From Paraburkholderia caballeronis (lineage in GTDB: Bacteria; Pseudomonadota; Gammaproteobacteria; Burkholderiales; Burkholderiaceae): a stretch of 64,000 bases of DNA. The notes beneath the pieces are model-generated. The model saw only the letters and a program-made list of their open reading frames with translations. It was not told where the DNA came from and did no database searches. Numbering within the stretch: the first letter of the stretch is position 1; every line of letters starts with the position of its first letter. A program made the translations under genes and the position numbers. Location: contig NZ_FNSR01000001.1 in NCBI RefSeq assembly GCF_900104845.1, forward strand, positions 3,410,001-3,474,000, given 5' to 3'. Positions 47,603 through 59,950 of the stretch are shown here, one piece after another.

Positions 47603-47625
47603 CGTTATGCGTTTGACGCATAACG
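47603..47625. promoter_or_regulatory. 9-bp inverted repeat upstream of gdhA, likely LysR-type operator
   Basis: CGTTATGCG (47603-47611), five bases and CGCATAACG (47617-47625) form a perfect palindrome containing T-N11-A spacing. It lies 76 bases before gdhA, in the gap between gdhA and the LysR gene. Confidence 0.6.
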
Positions 47626-47758
47626 TTCGTGAAACCGAAAAATCCTGTCGCGGGCCGCCCTCGGGGTGTTGCAGCAAACGATGCTCCTCGACGAAACGTT
47701 TCGCAAACCGGCGGAAACGTTTTCGGCGCACCCGCCGTCCGGTCGTGCGTGATGCAGA

Positions 47759-50386
<2,628 letters not shown>

Positions 50387-50404
50387 TCGTCCCGGTCCCG
50401 GTGT

Positions 50405-50435
50405 GAAAAAAGGCGCTCCTCGTGGAGCGCCTTTT
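50405..50435. terminator. Bidirectional intrinsic terminator between purB and gntK
   Basis: AAGGCGCTCC pairs with GGAGCGCCTT around TCGT, with A-tract left and T-tract right. Confidence 0.9.
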
Positions 50436-50502
50436 GCGTTTACGGCCCGCTGCGATGTCCGCCCGCCGGGCGCGGACCGAACCGCGCCCGGCCCATGCCG
50501 GA

Positions 50503-51006
50503 TCAGGCCAGATTCCGCGCCTTCACCTGCCGCAGCGCGTCGTCGACGATCTGCTCCGGCGTCAGTTCGATGCTGACCACGACCGCCTCGTCCGAACCCG
50601 GCTCTTCGAGCGTGTCCAGCTGGCTCCGCAGCAGCGACGGATCGAAGAAGTGACCGGTGCGCGTCGCGAGCCGCTCCTTCAGCACGTCGAACGTGCCCTT
50701 CAGGTACACGAAGCACACGTCGCGGTCGGTGCCGCGCAGCACGTCGCGGTACGAGCGCTTCAGCGACGAACACGTGAACACCGCCGTCTCGTGATTGCGC
50801 TGCTTCTCCTCGATCGCCGCGCGGATCGTCTTGAGCCACGGCCAGCGGTCGTCGTCGGTGAGCGGAATCCCGCGGTGCATCTTTTCCTTGTTCGCGTCGC
50901 TGTGGAACGCGTCGCCGTCGGTGAACGCGCACCCCAGGCGTTCCGCCAGCAATTCGCCGATGCGCGTCTTGCCCGCGCCCGACACGCCCATCGCAATCAG
51001 AATCAT
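50503..51006 (-). CDS. gntK: Gluconokinase
   Basis: 167-residue P-loop kinase phosphorylating gluconate to 6-phosphogluconate. Walker A GVSGAGKTRIG, DGDAFHSDANKEKM and CSSLKRSYRDVLR are diagnostic for the GntK/IdnK group. It starts 10 bases after gntP, whose TAA stop forms part of the AAGGAG ribosome-binding site, so the two are co-expressed. Its product feeds Edd encoded just upstream. Confidence 0.96.
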   Translation of the reverse strand: MILIAMGVSGAGKTRIGELLAERLGCAFTDGDAFHSDANKEKMHRGIPLTDDDRWPWLKTIRAAIEEKQRNHETAVFTCSSLKRSYRDVLRGTDRDVCFVYLKGTFDVLKERLATRTGHFFDPSLLRSQLDTLEEPGSDEAVVVSIELTPEQIVDDALRQVKARNLA

Positions 51007-51016
51007 CTACTGCTCC

Positions 51017-52399
51017 TTACAGCACGGCCGCGAGCGCAAAGGTCAACCCCAGGCCCAGCAGCGAAATGATGGTCTCGCACAACGACCACGTCTTGAAGGT
51101 CTGACCGACGGTCATCCCGAAGTATTCCTTGATCAGCCAGAAGCCGCCGTCGTTCACGTGCGAGAAGATCAGCGAGCCCGAGCCCGTCGCGAGCACGAGC
51201 AGTTCCGGCTTCACCGTCGCCGCGCTCGCCGAGGCGATCGGCGCGACGATCCCGCACGCGGTCGTCATCGCGACCGTCGCGGAGCCGGTCGCGAGGCGGA
51301 TCATCGCGGCGACGAGCCAGCCGAGCAGCAGCGGCGACAGTTGTTCGGACTGCGCGAGCCCGACGATCTGGTGAGAGATGCCGCTGTCCATCAGCACGCG
51401 GCCGAAACCGCCGCCCGCGCCGACGATCAGCGTGATGCCGGCGATCGGCGCGAGACAGTCGCCGCAGAACTTCTGGATCTGCTCGCGATTGAAGCCGCGC
51501 TGCGCGCCGAAGGTCCAGAAGCTGACGAACACCGCGATCAGCAGCGCGACGTCCGACGTGCCGATGAAGTGCAGCAGGTTGTTCGGCAGCGTCTTCGGCG
51601 CGAACACGAGGTCGGCCCAACTGCCGATCAGCATCAGGATCACCGGCAGCAGGATCGTGAACAGCGTGACGCCGAAGCCCGGCAGTTCGCGCTTTGCACC
51701 CGGGTCGGCGCCGCCGTTGCCCGACTGGCTGCCCGAAATGAACTGCTCGGCGAGCGGATTCGTTTCCGGCAGCTTGATGTAGCGATTGATCAGCAGCGCG
51801 AACAGCGGGCCGGCGACGATCGCGGTCGGAATGCCGACCAGCAGCCCGTAGGCGATCGTGCGGCCGATGTCCGCGTGATACGCCTGCACCGCGAGCAGCG
51901 CGGCCGGGTGCGGCGGAATCAGCCCGTGCACGACGGACAGCCCCGCGACCATCGGCATGCCGACGAGCAGCAGCGACTTGCCGGTGCGCTTCGCGACGTT
52001 GAACGCGATCGGAATCAGCAGCACGAAACCGACTTCGAAGAACACCGGCAGGCCGACGATCACCGCGACGAACATCATCGCCCAGTGAATGTTCTTTTCG
52101 CCGAACCAGCCGATCAGCGTCGTCGCGATGCGTTCCGCGCCGCCCGACTCCGCCATCATCTTGCCGAGCATCGTGCCGAGGCCGACGACGATCGCGATGT
52201 GGCCGAGCGTGTTGCCGTTGCCGGTCTCGAACGACTTGACGATCTGGTCCATCGGCATGCCGACCGCGAGGCCGAGCAGCAGCGACACGACGATCAGGAC
52301 AAGAAACGGATAGACCTTGTAGCGCGTAATCAGCAGGATCAGCGCGGCGATCGCGATCACCGCGAAAACCAGCAGCGTGCTGCCGTGGACAGCTCCCAT
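51017..52399 (-). CDS. gntP: Gluconate:proton symporter, GntP family
   Basis: 460-residue inner-membrane permease with ~12 hydrophobic segments. Family sequences include GLGTMLGKMMAESGGAERIA, PVFFEVGFVLLIPIAF, and ATGSGSLIFSHVNDGGFWLIKEYFG at the end. The ATG at 52399 has GAGAGGAG just upstream; a longer open frame has no signal. With gntK it forms the gluconate uptake unit. A distinct promoter is needed because 369 bases and a terminator separate it from eda; TATAAC (52508-52503, minus strand) is one -10 candidate. Confidence 0.95.
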   Translation of the reverse strand: MGAVHGSTLLVFAVIAIAALILLITRYKVYPFLVLIVVSLLLGLAVGMPMDQIVKSFETGNGNTLGHIAIVVGLGTMLGKMMAESGGAERIATTLIGWFGEKNIHWAMMFVAVIVGLPVFFEVGFVLLIPIAFNVAKRTGKSLLLVGMPMVAGLSVVHGLIPPHPAALLAVQAYHADIGRTIAYGLLVGIPTAIVAGPLFALLINRYIKLPETNPLAEQFISGSQSGNGGADPGAKRELPGFGVTLFTILLPVILMLIGSWADLVFAPKTLPNNLLHFIGTSDVALLIAVFVSFWTFGAQRGFNREQIQKFCGDCLAPIAGITLIVGAGGGFGRVLMDSGISHQIVGLAQSEQLSPLLLGWLVAAMIRLATGSATVAMTTACGIVAPIASASAATVKPELLVLATGSGSLIFSHVNDGGFWLIKEYFGMTVGQTFKTWSLCETIISLLGLGLTFALAAVL

Positions 52400-52768
52400 G
52401 AAGCTCCTCTCTCGATACTGTGTTGTGATTGATGGCCAAACCGATGCGCGGGCACGGACGTGCGGACGGCTGCGCGCCGCGTAGCGGCGGGCGGGCTTCG
52501 TGGTTATAGCCGAATTCGGCGCGGCGTGCACGGCGCGCTCCGCACCTCGATCGCCGCGAGGCGCGGCACGTTCCCGCACGCGGGACGGGTCGCGGCCGGC
52601 ACGCGGATGCGAGCAAACGGGAGGCCCGGCCTCAGACGGGACCGGCGGCGAACCCGCAGCAGCCCCACGGCGACGCACCTGCGAAAAGCGGGCGCCGAGG
52701 CGCCCGCATCATCCATCACGCATCACGCGCGGCCGACCGGCCACGGCTCGCGCCAGGCAGCTCGCCGG
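52400..52768 (-). other. Region between eda and gntP
   Basis: 369 bases with no supported gene. It holds the eda terminator at its right side, and further left TATAAC (52508-52503 on the minus strand) as a possible -10 element for gntP. I see no HexR-like operator in it. Confidence 0.35.
52684..52707 (-). terminator. Intrinsic terminator after eda
   Basis: On the minus strand GCGGGCGC, a four-base loop and GCGCCCGC are followed by UUUU. It ends the edd-eda operon about 60 bases after the eda stop. Confidence 0.75.
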
Positions 52769-53425
52769 TCAGCGCACCGGGCGCGACAGCTCGCTCGCGG
52801 CGCGCGCGAGGCGCGTGATCTCCGCCCAGTTCTGCGACGCGACCGCTGCCTTCGGCGTGAGCCACGAGCCGCCGACGCAGACCACGTTCGGCAGCGCGAG
52901 GAACGTCGACGCGCTCTCCGGGGTGATGCCGCCGGTCGGGCAGAACTTCAGCGCCGGGAACGGGCCGTGGAACGCCTGCAGCATCGGCACGCCGCCGGCC
53001 GGCTGCGCGGGGAAGAACTTCACGATCTCGTAACCGAGTTCCAGCGCGGTGATGATGTCGGTCGGCGTCATCACGCCCGGCAGCAGCGGCAGGCCGGCTT
53101 CGACCGCCGCCGCGTGCATTTCTTTCGTCAGGCCCGGCGACACGCCGAACTGCGCGCCGGCCTTCTTCGCGAGCGCGCATTGCTCGGGCCGCGTGATCGT
53201 GCCGACGCCGACGACGATGTCCGGCGCGATCTGCGCTGCGCGCTCGATCGCTTCGAGTCCGGCTTCGGTGCGCAGCGTGATTTCGAGCACCTTCACGCCG
53301 CCCGCGTGCAGCGCACGCGACACGTTCTCGCCCTGCTCGGCCGAGTCGAATGCGAGCACCGGAATCACCGGGCCGAGGCGGACGATGTCGGCCACCGGAA
53401 TGCCGGCCACCGTGAGTTTTGCCAT
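52769..53425 (-). CDS. eda: KDPG/KHG aldolase
   Basis: 218-residue 2-keto-3-deoxy-6-phosphogluconate aldolase, last step of the Entner-Doudoroff route, giving pyruvate and glyceraldehyde-3-phosphate. Glu in [15 protein letters not shown] and the Schiff-base Lys in [12 protein letters not shown] are conserved, as is [11 protein letters not shown]. Two ATGs are possible: one at 53431 overlapping the edd stop (ATGA) but only one base from AAGGAG, and one at 53425, seven bases from it. The second is preferred. Confidence 0.95.
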   Translation of the reverse strand: MAKLTVAGIPVADIVRLGPVIPVLAFDSAEQGENVSRALHAGGVKVLEITLRTEAGLEAIERAAQIAPDIVVGVGTITRPEQCALAKKAGAQFGVSPGLTKEMHAAAVEAGLPLLPGVMTPTDIITALELGYEIVKFFPAQPAGGVPMLQAFHGPFPALKFCPTGGITPESASTFLALPNVVCVGGSWLTPKAAVASQNWAEITRLARAASELSRPVR

Positions 53426-53427
53426 GT

Positions 53428-55311
53428 TCATGCTCCTTGATGTTGTGTTTCGTGGCGCGCGAGCGCGCCTTGCGGCGCCTCGCCGACGAGCGGCCCGAAC
53501 ACCGATGCGCCCAGTTCCGCCGGCGCGGCGGCCGCGCGGAACACGCCGAACAGTTCGCGGCCGAAGCCGACTTCGTTGCCCGCCTGGTGCGCGGGCTGCG
53601 CGACCGGACGCCGTTCCCATTCGCCGTCGTCGATCTCGACGTCGAGCACGCCGGCCACCGCGTCGATCACGATCACGTCGCCGTCGCGCACCTTGCCGAT
53701 CGGGCCGTGCAGCAGCGTCTCCGGCGACACGTGGATCACCGCCGGCACCTTGCCCGACGCGCCCGACATCCGCCCGTCGGTGACGAGCGCGACGTGGAAC
53801 CCTTCGTCCTGCAGCACGCCGAGCAGCGGCGTCAGCCGGTGCAGTTCCGGCATCCCGTTCGCGCGCGCGCCCTGGAAGCGCACGACCGCCACGAAGTCGC
53901 GCTTCAACTCGCCGCGATCGAACGCTTCCTGCACCGCTTCCTGCGAGTCGAACACGATCGCGGGCGCGCGCACCTGGCGGCGCTCCGGCGCGACCGCCGA
54001 CACCTTGATCACGCCGCGTCCGAGGCGGCCCTGCATCAGCCGCAGCCCGCCGTCCGGCTGGAACGGCTCCGCGAGCGGGCGCAGCACCGCCGCGTCCTGG
54101 CTCACCTCGACGCCCGGCACCCACGCGAGCTTGCCGTCGAGCAGCTTCGGCTCTTCGGTGTAGTGGCGCAGACCCTCGCCCGCGACGGTCTTCACGTCTT
54201 CATGCAGCAGGCCGCCGTCGAGCAGGTTGCGCACGAGGAACGCGATGCCGCCCGCCGCGTGGAAGTGGTTCACGTCCGCCTTGCCGTTCGGGTACACGCG
54301 CGCGAGCAGCGGCACCGCCTGCGACAGCGCGTCGAAGTCGTCCCAGTCGATCACGATGCCGGCCGCGCGCGCGATCGCGACGAGGTGCAGCGTGTGATTG
54401 GTCGAGCCGCCGGTCGCGAGCAGCGCGACGATGCCGTTCACGACGGCCTTCTCGTCGACCACGTGGCCGACCGGCGTGTACTGGCCGCGCTCGACGGTGA
54501 GGTCGAGCACGCGGCGCGCGGCGGCGGCGGTCAGTTCGTCGCGCAGCGGCGTATGCGGATGGATGAACGCGGAGCCCGGCAGATGCAGGCCCATCACTTC
54601 CATCAGCATCTGGTTGCTGTTCGCGGTGCCGTAGAACGTGCAGGTGCCGTGGCCGTGGTACGCCTGCGCCTCGGCTTCGAGCAGCGCGTCGCGGCCGCAC
54701 TGGCCGGTCGCGAACTGCTGACGCACCTTCGCCTTGTCGTCGTTCGACAGGCCGCTCGTCATCGGTCCGGCCGGCACGAAGATCGTCGGCAGATGGCCGA
54801 ACTGCAACGCGCCGATCAACAGGCCCGGCACGATCTTGTCGCAGATGCCGAGGCACAGCGCGGCGTCGAACATGTTGTGCGTGAGGGCGATCGCGGTGCT
54901 CATCGCGATCACCTCGCGCGAGAACAGCGACAGCTCCATGCCCGCATTGCCCTGCGTGACGCCGTCGCACATCGCCGGCACGCCGCCCGCGAACTGCGCG
55001 ACGCCACCGTTCTCGCGGGCCGCCTTCTTGATGATGTCGGGGAAATCCTTATACGGCGCGTGCGCGGACAACATCTCGTTGTACGACGACACGATGCCGA
55101 TGTTCGGCTCGCGAATCGCCTTGATTACAAGCTTGTCGCGGCCTTCGAGGCCGGCGAAGCCGTGCGCGAGGTTCGCGCAGGACAGCGCGCCGCGCGCCGG
55201 GAAGCGGTCCTGCGCGGCGGCGATGCGCGCGAGATACGCTTCGCGCGTCGGCCTGCTGCGCTCGATCACGCGCCGCGTGACCTTCATCAACTCCGAATGC
55301 GGGGAACCCAT
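53428..55311 (-). CDS. edd: 6-phosphogluconate dehydratase
   Basis: 627-residue IlvD/Edd dehydratase making KDPG from 6-phosphogluconate. The Fe-S ligand cysteines are in [10 protein letters not shown] and [12 protein letters not shown], and the third in [14 protein letters not shown]. It is ~20 residues longer than E. coli Edd. ATG 55311 begins the family-typical [26 protein letters not shown] precedes it. The upstream part of the open frame is non-coding. A HexR-type operator lies 88 bases upstream. Confidence 0.96.
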   Translation of the reverse strand: MGSPHSELMKVTRRVIERSRPTREAYLARIAAAQDRFPARGALSCANLAHGFAGLEGRDKLVIKAIREPNIGIVSSYNEMLSAHAPYKDFPDIIKKAARENGGVAQFAGGVPAMCDGVTQGNAGMELSLFSREVIAMSTAIALTHNMFDAALCLGICDKIVPGLLIGALQFGHLPTIFVPAGPMTSGLSNDDKAKVRQQFATGQCGRDALLEAEAQAYHGHGTCTFYGTANSNQMLMEVMGLHLPGSAFIHPHTPLRDELTAAAARRVLDLTVERGQYTPVGHVVDEKAVVNGIVALLATGGSTNHTLHLVAIARAAGIVIDWDDFDALSQAVPLLARVYPNGKADVNHFHAAGGIAFLVRNLLDGGLLHEDVKTVAGEGLRHYTEEPKLLDGKLAWVPGVEVSQDAAVLRPLAEPFQPDGGLRLMQGRLGRGVIKVSAVAPERRQVRAPAIVFDSQEAVQEAFDRGELKRDFVAVVRFQGARANGMPELHRLTPLLGVLQDEGFHVALVTDGRMSGASGKVPAVIHVSPETLLHGPIGKVRDGDVIVIDAVAGVLDVEIDDGEWERRPVAQPAHQAGNEVGFGRELFGVFRAAAAPAELGASVFGPLVGEAPQGALARHETQHQGA

Positions 55312-55398
55312 CGAATCTCCTTCCGTTCTTGTCTCGTCTCGGCGACAGGGTCGCCTGGGCGCGCATCCGACGCGCCTGCCCGGCGATTGCGCGATGTT

Positions 55399-55413
55399 AG
55401 TAGAAAAACTACA
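55399..55413. promoter_or_regulatory. HexR-type operator in front of edd
   Basis: Read leftward, TGTAGTTTTTCTACT (55413-55399) is a near-perfect 15-base palindrome of the TGTAGTTTTNCTACA type described for HexR. It lies 88 bases before edd. Confidence 0.7.
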
Positions 55414-55531
55414 TCGCCGCAATCCCGACCAGCCCTCGAAACCGCACTGCCGTCGTTTGCTTTCTACGCTTACTGCAAAGACGTTTCGGCTCCGAGCCCG
55501 ACCCCGCCGGTCGCCTCTCGCACCCCGCATC

Positions 55532-55567
55532 TGTAGTTTTTGTACATTTCCGCGAATCCGCTATAGT
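55532..55567 (+). promoter_or_regulatory. HexR-type operator and promoter of hexR
   Basis: TGTAGTTTTTGTACA (55532-55546) overlaps the probable -35 zone, followed by -10 TATAGT (55562-55567). The ATG lies 33 bases further on. It implies HexR autorepression relieved by KDPG. Confidence 0.7.
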
Positions 55568-55600
55568 CCACGGATCTTCCAGCATAGTGCGAGTTCGTTG

Positions 55601-56452
55601 ATGCTGCTGTCCCAGGTGAAAGCGATGCGCGAGCAGTTGCGCCCGTCAGAGCGCAAGCTCGCCGACTACGTCGTCGACGCGCCGCGCGAGGTGCTGGACC
55701 TGTCGATGACCGAGGTCGCCGCGCGCACCGGCGTGAGCCAGCCGACGATCGCGCGCTTCTGCCACGCGCTCGGCTTCTCGGGTTTCCGCGAGTTCAAGAT
55801 CCGGCTTGCGCAGGCGGTCGCGGCGGACCTGCCGGCCGTGTCCGTCTACCGCGACGTCGGGCCGGACGAGCCGGTGCCGGGCGTCGCCGCGAAGGTGCTC
55901 GACCGGACCATCGGCGCGCTGCTGCAGGTGCGCAACAACCTGTCGAACGACGCGGTGGCCGACGCGATCGGCCTGCTCGCGAACGCGTCGCGGATCGAGT
56001 TCTACGGCGCGGGCGGCTCGGGCATCGCCGCGCAGGACATCCAGCACAAGTTCTTCCGGCTCGGGATGCCGAGCGTCGCGTATTCGGACCCGCACACGTT
56101 TTTGATGTCGGCCGCGCTGCTCGGCCCCGGCGACGTGGTCGTCGCGATCTCGAACACCGGACGCACGCGAGACGTCGTCGATGCGGCGCGCGCGGCGCTC
56201 GCGGGCGGCGCGAAGGTGATCGCGATCACGCACGGCACGTCGCCGCTCGCGCGGCTCGCGACGGTCGGACTGCATGCGAACGTGGACGAGGATACGGACG
56301 TGTTCTCGCCGATGACGTCGCGCACCTCGCATCTCGCGATCGGCGACATCCTGGCGGTCGGGGTCGCGCTGAAGCGCGGGCCGGAACTGGCGGAAAAGCT
56401 CGCGGACGCGAAGGAACTGATCTCGCGGCGGCGGCTCGATCCGCCGGCGTGA
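55601..56452 (+). CDS. hexR: HexR, RpiR-family regulator of sugar catabolism
   Basis: 283-residue RpiR/HexR regulator. The N-terminal helix-turn-helix (residues ~1-77, VSQPTIARFCHALGFSGFREFKIRL) precedes a SIS sugar-phosphate-binding domain (residues ~125-260, with GAGGSGIAAQDIQHKF and AISNTGRTRDVVDAA). In pseudomonads HexR represses edd and related genes and is released by KDPG. Divergent from edd-eda with HexR-type operators at both promoters. The hexanucleotide repeat starts right at the stop codon. Confidence 0.93.
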   Translation: MLLSQVKAMREQLRPSERKLADYVVDAPREVLDLSMTEVAARTGVSQPTIARFCHALGFSGFREFKIRLAQAVAADLPAVSVYRDVGPDEPVPGVAAKVLDRTIGALLQVRNNLSNDAVADAIGLLANASRIEFYGAGGSGIAAQDIQHKFFRLGMPSVAYSDPHTFLMSAALLGPGDVVVAISNTGRTRDVVDAARAALAGGAKVIAITHGTSPLARLATVGLHANVDEDTDVFSPMTSRTSHLAIGDILAVGVALKRGPELAEKLADAKELISRRRLDPPA

Positions 56453-56542
56453 TGCGGGTGCGGGTGCGGGTGCGGGTGCGGGTGCGGGTGCGGGTGCGGG
56501 TGCGGGTGCGGGTGCGGGTGCGGGTGCGGGTGCGGGTGCGGG
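56453..56542. repeat. Hexanucleotide tandem array, 15 x TGCGGG
   Basis: Fifteen exact TGCGGG units begin with the base after the hexR TGA and run to 56542, followed by a TGCGGC variant. It lies between convergent hexR and hemJ. Confidence 0.97.
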
Positions 56543-56651
56543 TGCGGCTACAGGCTGCGCGAGTTACGGGACACGAATACCAGCTTGCAGGACGGAGCGC
56601 GTCCGCGGCGCGGTCCCCTTGACGGCGCGCCTGCCCGCCGAAGCAGAAAAA

Positions 56652-57068
56652 TCAGAACGGCTTGATCACCGCGAGCGCGACGGCCGCGAGCATCCCGAGC
56701 ACCGGCAGTTCGTTGAACATCCGATACCACTTGTCGGAGCGGCGGTTCTCGCCGCGCTCGAACGTCGCGAGCAGGCGGCCGCAATACGCGTGATACGCGA
56801 CCAGCAGCACGACGACGCCGAGCTTCGCGTGAATCCAGCCCTGCCCGCGCCCGATGCCGACGACGAGCCACAACCAGATCCCGCACAGCAGCGCCGGCAC
56901 CGCGATCAGCGTCATGAAGCGGTACAGCTTGCGCGCCATCACGAGCAGACGGTTCACCGCCGCGGGTTCGGTCTCCATCGCCAGATTCACGAAGATGCGC
57001 GGCAGATAGAACAGGCCGGCAAACCAGGATGCGATCAGAACGATGTGAAACGTCTTTACCCAGAGCAT
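56652..57068 (-). CDS. hemJ: HemJ-family protoporphyrinogen IX oxidase
   Basis: 138-residue membrane protein with four helices, of the HemJ (CopD-like, UPF0093) family that oxidises protoporphyrinogen IX to protoporphyrin. The N-terminal MLWVKTFHIVLIASWFAGLFYLPRIFV contains the conserved His and the FAGLFYLPR stretch, and KLGVVVLLVAYHAYCG has the second His region. The ATG at 57068 is preferred; the longer frame upstream overlaps proA. It lies 134 bases after proA on the same strand. Confidence 0.92.
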   Translation of the reverse strand: MLWVKTFHIVLIASWFAGLFYLPRIFVNLAMETEPAAVNRLLVMARKLYRFMTLIAVPALLCGIWLWLVVGIGRGQGWIHAKLGVVVLLVAYHAYCGRLLATFERGENRRSDKWYRMFNELPVLGMLAAVALAVIKPF

Positions 57069-57202
57069 CGATGATCCTCGACAGCGTGTGATGGGGGAGT
57101 TTTCAAAATTCGGCGGGGCCGCGGCCGGCGCTCGCCGCGCGGGAGACGTACCGGCGCGGGCGCGAACCGCACGAGGGCGGCCCGCGCCGGCGCGCATGCC
57201 GG

Positions 57203-58474
57203 TTACTGCCGCCCTTCGCCGTGCCCGAGCACGACGTACTTCAGCGACGTGAGCCCTTCGAGCCCGACCGGCCCGCGCGCGTGCAGCTTGTCGTTCGAAA
57301 TGCCGATCTCCGCGCCGAGGCCGAACTCGAAGCCGTCCGCGAAGCGCGTCGACGCGTTCACCATCACGCTCGCCGAATCCACTTCGCGCAGGAAACGCAT
57401 CGCGCGGTCGTGGTCCTCGGTGACGATCGCGTCGGTATGCGCGGAGCCGTACGTGTTGATGTGGTCGATCGCCGCGTCGAGCGTGTCGACCACCTTGATC
57501 GCGAGCACCGGCGCGAGGTATTCGGTGCGCCAGTCCTCGTCGGTCGCGTCGACGAGCGGGCCGACGCCCGCGTCCGCGAGAATCGCGCGCGCGGCCGCGT
57601 CGACGCGCAGCTCGACCTCCTTGCCGCGATACAGCCGGCCGAGCGGCGGCAGCACGTCGGCCGCGATCCCGCGCGCGACGAGCAGCGTCTCCATCGTGTT
57701 GCAGGTGCCGTAGCGATGCGTCTTCGCGTTGTCGCAGACGGTCAGCGCCTTCGCGAGATCCGCGCGGTCGTCCACGTACACGTGGCAGATGCCGTCGAGG
57801 TGCTTGATCATCGGCACGCGCGCCTCGGCCATCAGCCGCTCGATCAGGCTCTTGCCGCCGCGCGGCACGATCACGTCCACGTAGCCGGTCATCGTGATCA
57901 GCTTGCCGACCGCCGCGCGGTCCGACGTCGCGACCACCTGCACCGCGTCCTGCGGCAGCCCAGTGGCCGCAAGCCCCTCGCCGATCAACTGCGCGAGCGC
58001 GGTGTTGCATTCGAGCGCCTCGGAGCCGCCGCGCAGGATCGTCGCGTTGCCGGACTTCAGGCACAGCGCGGCCGCGTCGATCGTCACGTTCGGGCGCGAC
58101 TCGTAGATGATGCCGATCACGCCGAGCGGCACGCGCATCTGGCCCACCTGAATGCCGCTCGGCCGGTACTTGAGGTTGCTGATCTCGCCGATCGGGTCCG
58201 GCAGCGCCGCGACCTGGCGCAGGCCTTCGACCATCGTCTTCAGCGCCTTGTCGGACAGCGTCAGGCGATCGATGAACGCTGCGTCATGGCCCTTCTCCTT
58301 CGCGCGCGCGAGGTCGCGCGCGTTCGCGTCCTTCAGCTTCGCGACGTCGCGCTCGATCGCCTGCGCGACCGCTTCGAGCGCCGCGTTTTTCGCGGCGGTG
58401 GACGCCCTCGCCATCGCGCGCGAAGCCTGGCGGGCGCGGCGGCCGAGATCGGTCATGTACTGGTCGATATCCAT
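57203..58474 (-). CDS. proA: Gamma-glutamyl phosphate reductase
   Basis: 423-residue aldehyde-dehydrogenase-fold enzyme converting gamma-glutamyl phosphate to glutamate semialdehyde in proline synthesis. The catalytic Cys is in [34 protein letters not shown] and GVCHVYVD-like [10 protein letters not shown], and [21 protein letters not shown] are family signatures. No proB nearby. It follows holA with a 234-base gap. Confidence 0.96.
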   Translation of the reverse strand: MDIDQYMTDLGRRARQASRAMARASTAAKNAALEAVAQAIERDVAKLKDANARDLARAKEKGHDAAFIDRLTLSDKALKTMVEGLRQVAALPDPIGEISNLKYRPSGIQVGQMRVPLGVIGIIYESRPNVTIDAAALCLKSGNATILRGGSEALECNTALAQLIGEGLAATGLPQDAVQVVATSDRAAVGKLITMTGYVDVIVPRGGKSLIERLMAEARVPMIKHLDGICHVYVDDRADLAKALTVCDNAKTHRYGTCNTMETLLVARGIAADVLPPLGRLYRGKEVELRVDAAARAILADAGVGPLVDATDEDWRTEYLAPVLAIKVVDTLDAAIDHINTYGSAHTDAIVTEDHDRAMRFLREVDSASVMVNASTRFADGFEFGLGAEIGISNDKLHARGPVGLEGLTSLKYVVLGHGEGRQ

Positions 58475-58708
58475 GGTGTTCCGTGTTGATGCGTTGATGC
58501 GACGCGCCCGGCCGGGAATGCGGGATGGGGGTCAGCGTCGATTGTAAGTCCAGCGCCCCGGAATTGCCCGCGCCGGACCGGCGGGGACGTCGAGGGTTTG
58601 CGTCGGTCGGGATGCGCCGGCGGTGCTTCGAAACCTGGCCGGAGCCGGCGCGGGCCGTGTTTCGTGCAGCGGTCCGCTCAACGTATCCCGGCGGTTAGCG
58701 GTTAACCG

Positions 58709-59899
58709 TCAGCCCGGCCGGCGTCCCGGCGCTGGCGCGGCGCCGCGTGGCGGCGGATAACCGGCTGGCCGGCCAGCCGGGGCCGCCGGAGCCGCGCCGC
58801 GCGACGGTCGCGCCGGCGCGGCGGCCGCCCCCGCGCCGCGTGGCGCGGCGACGGTCATCGCCAGTTCGAACAGGCCGTCCCACGCGTCGGGCGGCAGCGC
58901 GTTGCGCCAGTCGCCGCGCGCGTGGCCGCTCAGCCCCGTCAGCCCCTTCACCTGGCGGTCGAGCCGCGCGGCGATCGCGAGCGCCTGCTCCAGCGCGCCC
59001 TCGCTGACGCGCGACAGCGCCGGCCCGATCAGCCGTTCGCGCGGCCCCCACACGCGGTTCTCGCGCAGCAGCATCGCGAGCGGCTTGCCCGCCGCGACGC
59101 CGCGTTTCACCCGCAGCAGCGTGCGCACTTCCTCGACGAGCGCCCACAGCACGAGCACCGTCGCCTCGCCCTCGCCGCGCAGGCCGTCGAGCATCCGCGC
59201 GAGCCGGCCGACGTCGCCCGCCAGCATCGCCTCGTTCAGCTTGAACACGTCGTAGCGCGCGACGTTCAGCACCGCGTCGTGGATCTGCTCGAAGCTCAGC
59301 ACGCCCTGCGGATACAGCAGCCCGAGCTTCTGGATCTCCTGATGCGCGGCGAGCAGGTTGCCTTCGACGCGCTCCGCGATGAACTGCAACGCCCGCCGGC
59401 CGTCGTCGCCCGGCGCGACGCGCTGCCCCTGCTGCGCGAGCCGCTGGCCGATCCAGTTCGGCAGTTGCGCGCGCTCGACCGGATCGACCTTCAGCGCGAC
59501 GCCGGCATCCGCGAGCGCGCTGAACCATGCGGACTTCTGCGTCGCCGCATCGAGGCGCGGCAGCGTGACGAGCGTCAGCACATCCGGATTCGCGGCCGCC
59601 GCGAGCGTCTTCAGCGCATCCGCGCCTTCCTTGCCGGGCTTGCCGGTCGGAATCCGCAATTCGACCAGCTGGCGGTCGCCGAACAGCGACATCGACTGGC
59701 TCGCGCCGAGCAGCGTGCTCCAGTCGAAACCGCGCTCGACGGTGAACACCGAGCGGTCCGTGAAACCCGCGTCGCGCGCGGCCGCGCGGATGCGGTCGCA
59801 CGCCTCCTGCGCGAGCAGGTGCTCGTCGCCGTACACGACGTACAGGCCGGTGAGCCCCTTCGCGAGATGCGGTTCGAGTGCGTCGAGTCGCAGTTGCAT
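58709..59899 (-). CDS. holA: DNA polymerase III delta subunit
   Basis: 396-residue clamp-loader wrench HolA. The AAA-like N-terminal domain starts MQLRLDALEPHLAKGLTGLYVVYGDEHLLAQEACDRIRAAA and contains ERGFDWSTLLGASQSMSLFGDRQLVELRIP. The collar domain follows. The last ~50 residues are Ala/Pro/Arg-rich low complexity, absent from E. coli. It sits 51 bases after lptE, the same order as leuS-lptE-holA in E. coli. Confidence 0.95.
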   Translation of the reverse strand: MQLRLDALEPHLAKGLTGLYVVYGDEHLLAQEACDRIRAAARDAGFTDRSVFTVERGFDWSTLLGASQSMSLFGDRQLVELRIPTGKPGKEGADALKTLAAAANPDVLTLVTLPRLDAATQKSAWFSALADAGVALKVDPVERAQLPNWIGQRLAQQGQRVAPGDDGRRALQFIAERVEGNLLAAHQEIQKLGLLYPQGVLSFEQIHDAVLNVARYDVFKLNEAMLAGDVGRLARMLDGLRGEGEATVLVLWALVEEVRTLLRVKRGVAAGKPLAMLLRENRVWGPRERLIGPALSRVSEGALEQALAIAARLDRQVKGLTGLSGHARGDWRNALPPDAWDGLFELAMTVAAPRGAGAAAAPARPSRGAAPAAPAGRPAGYPPPRGAAPAPGRRPG

Positions 59900-59950
59900 G
59901 GCGGACGGTTCAGATTAAAAAAGCGGAAGGCGCGGCGAACGAGGCGGCGC

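Noticed and set aside
56453..56542. Tandem arrays considered as possible CRISPR
   Set aside because: Units are 6, 8 or 36 bases long, contiguous, with no spacers, and no cas genes are present.
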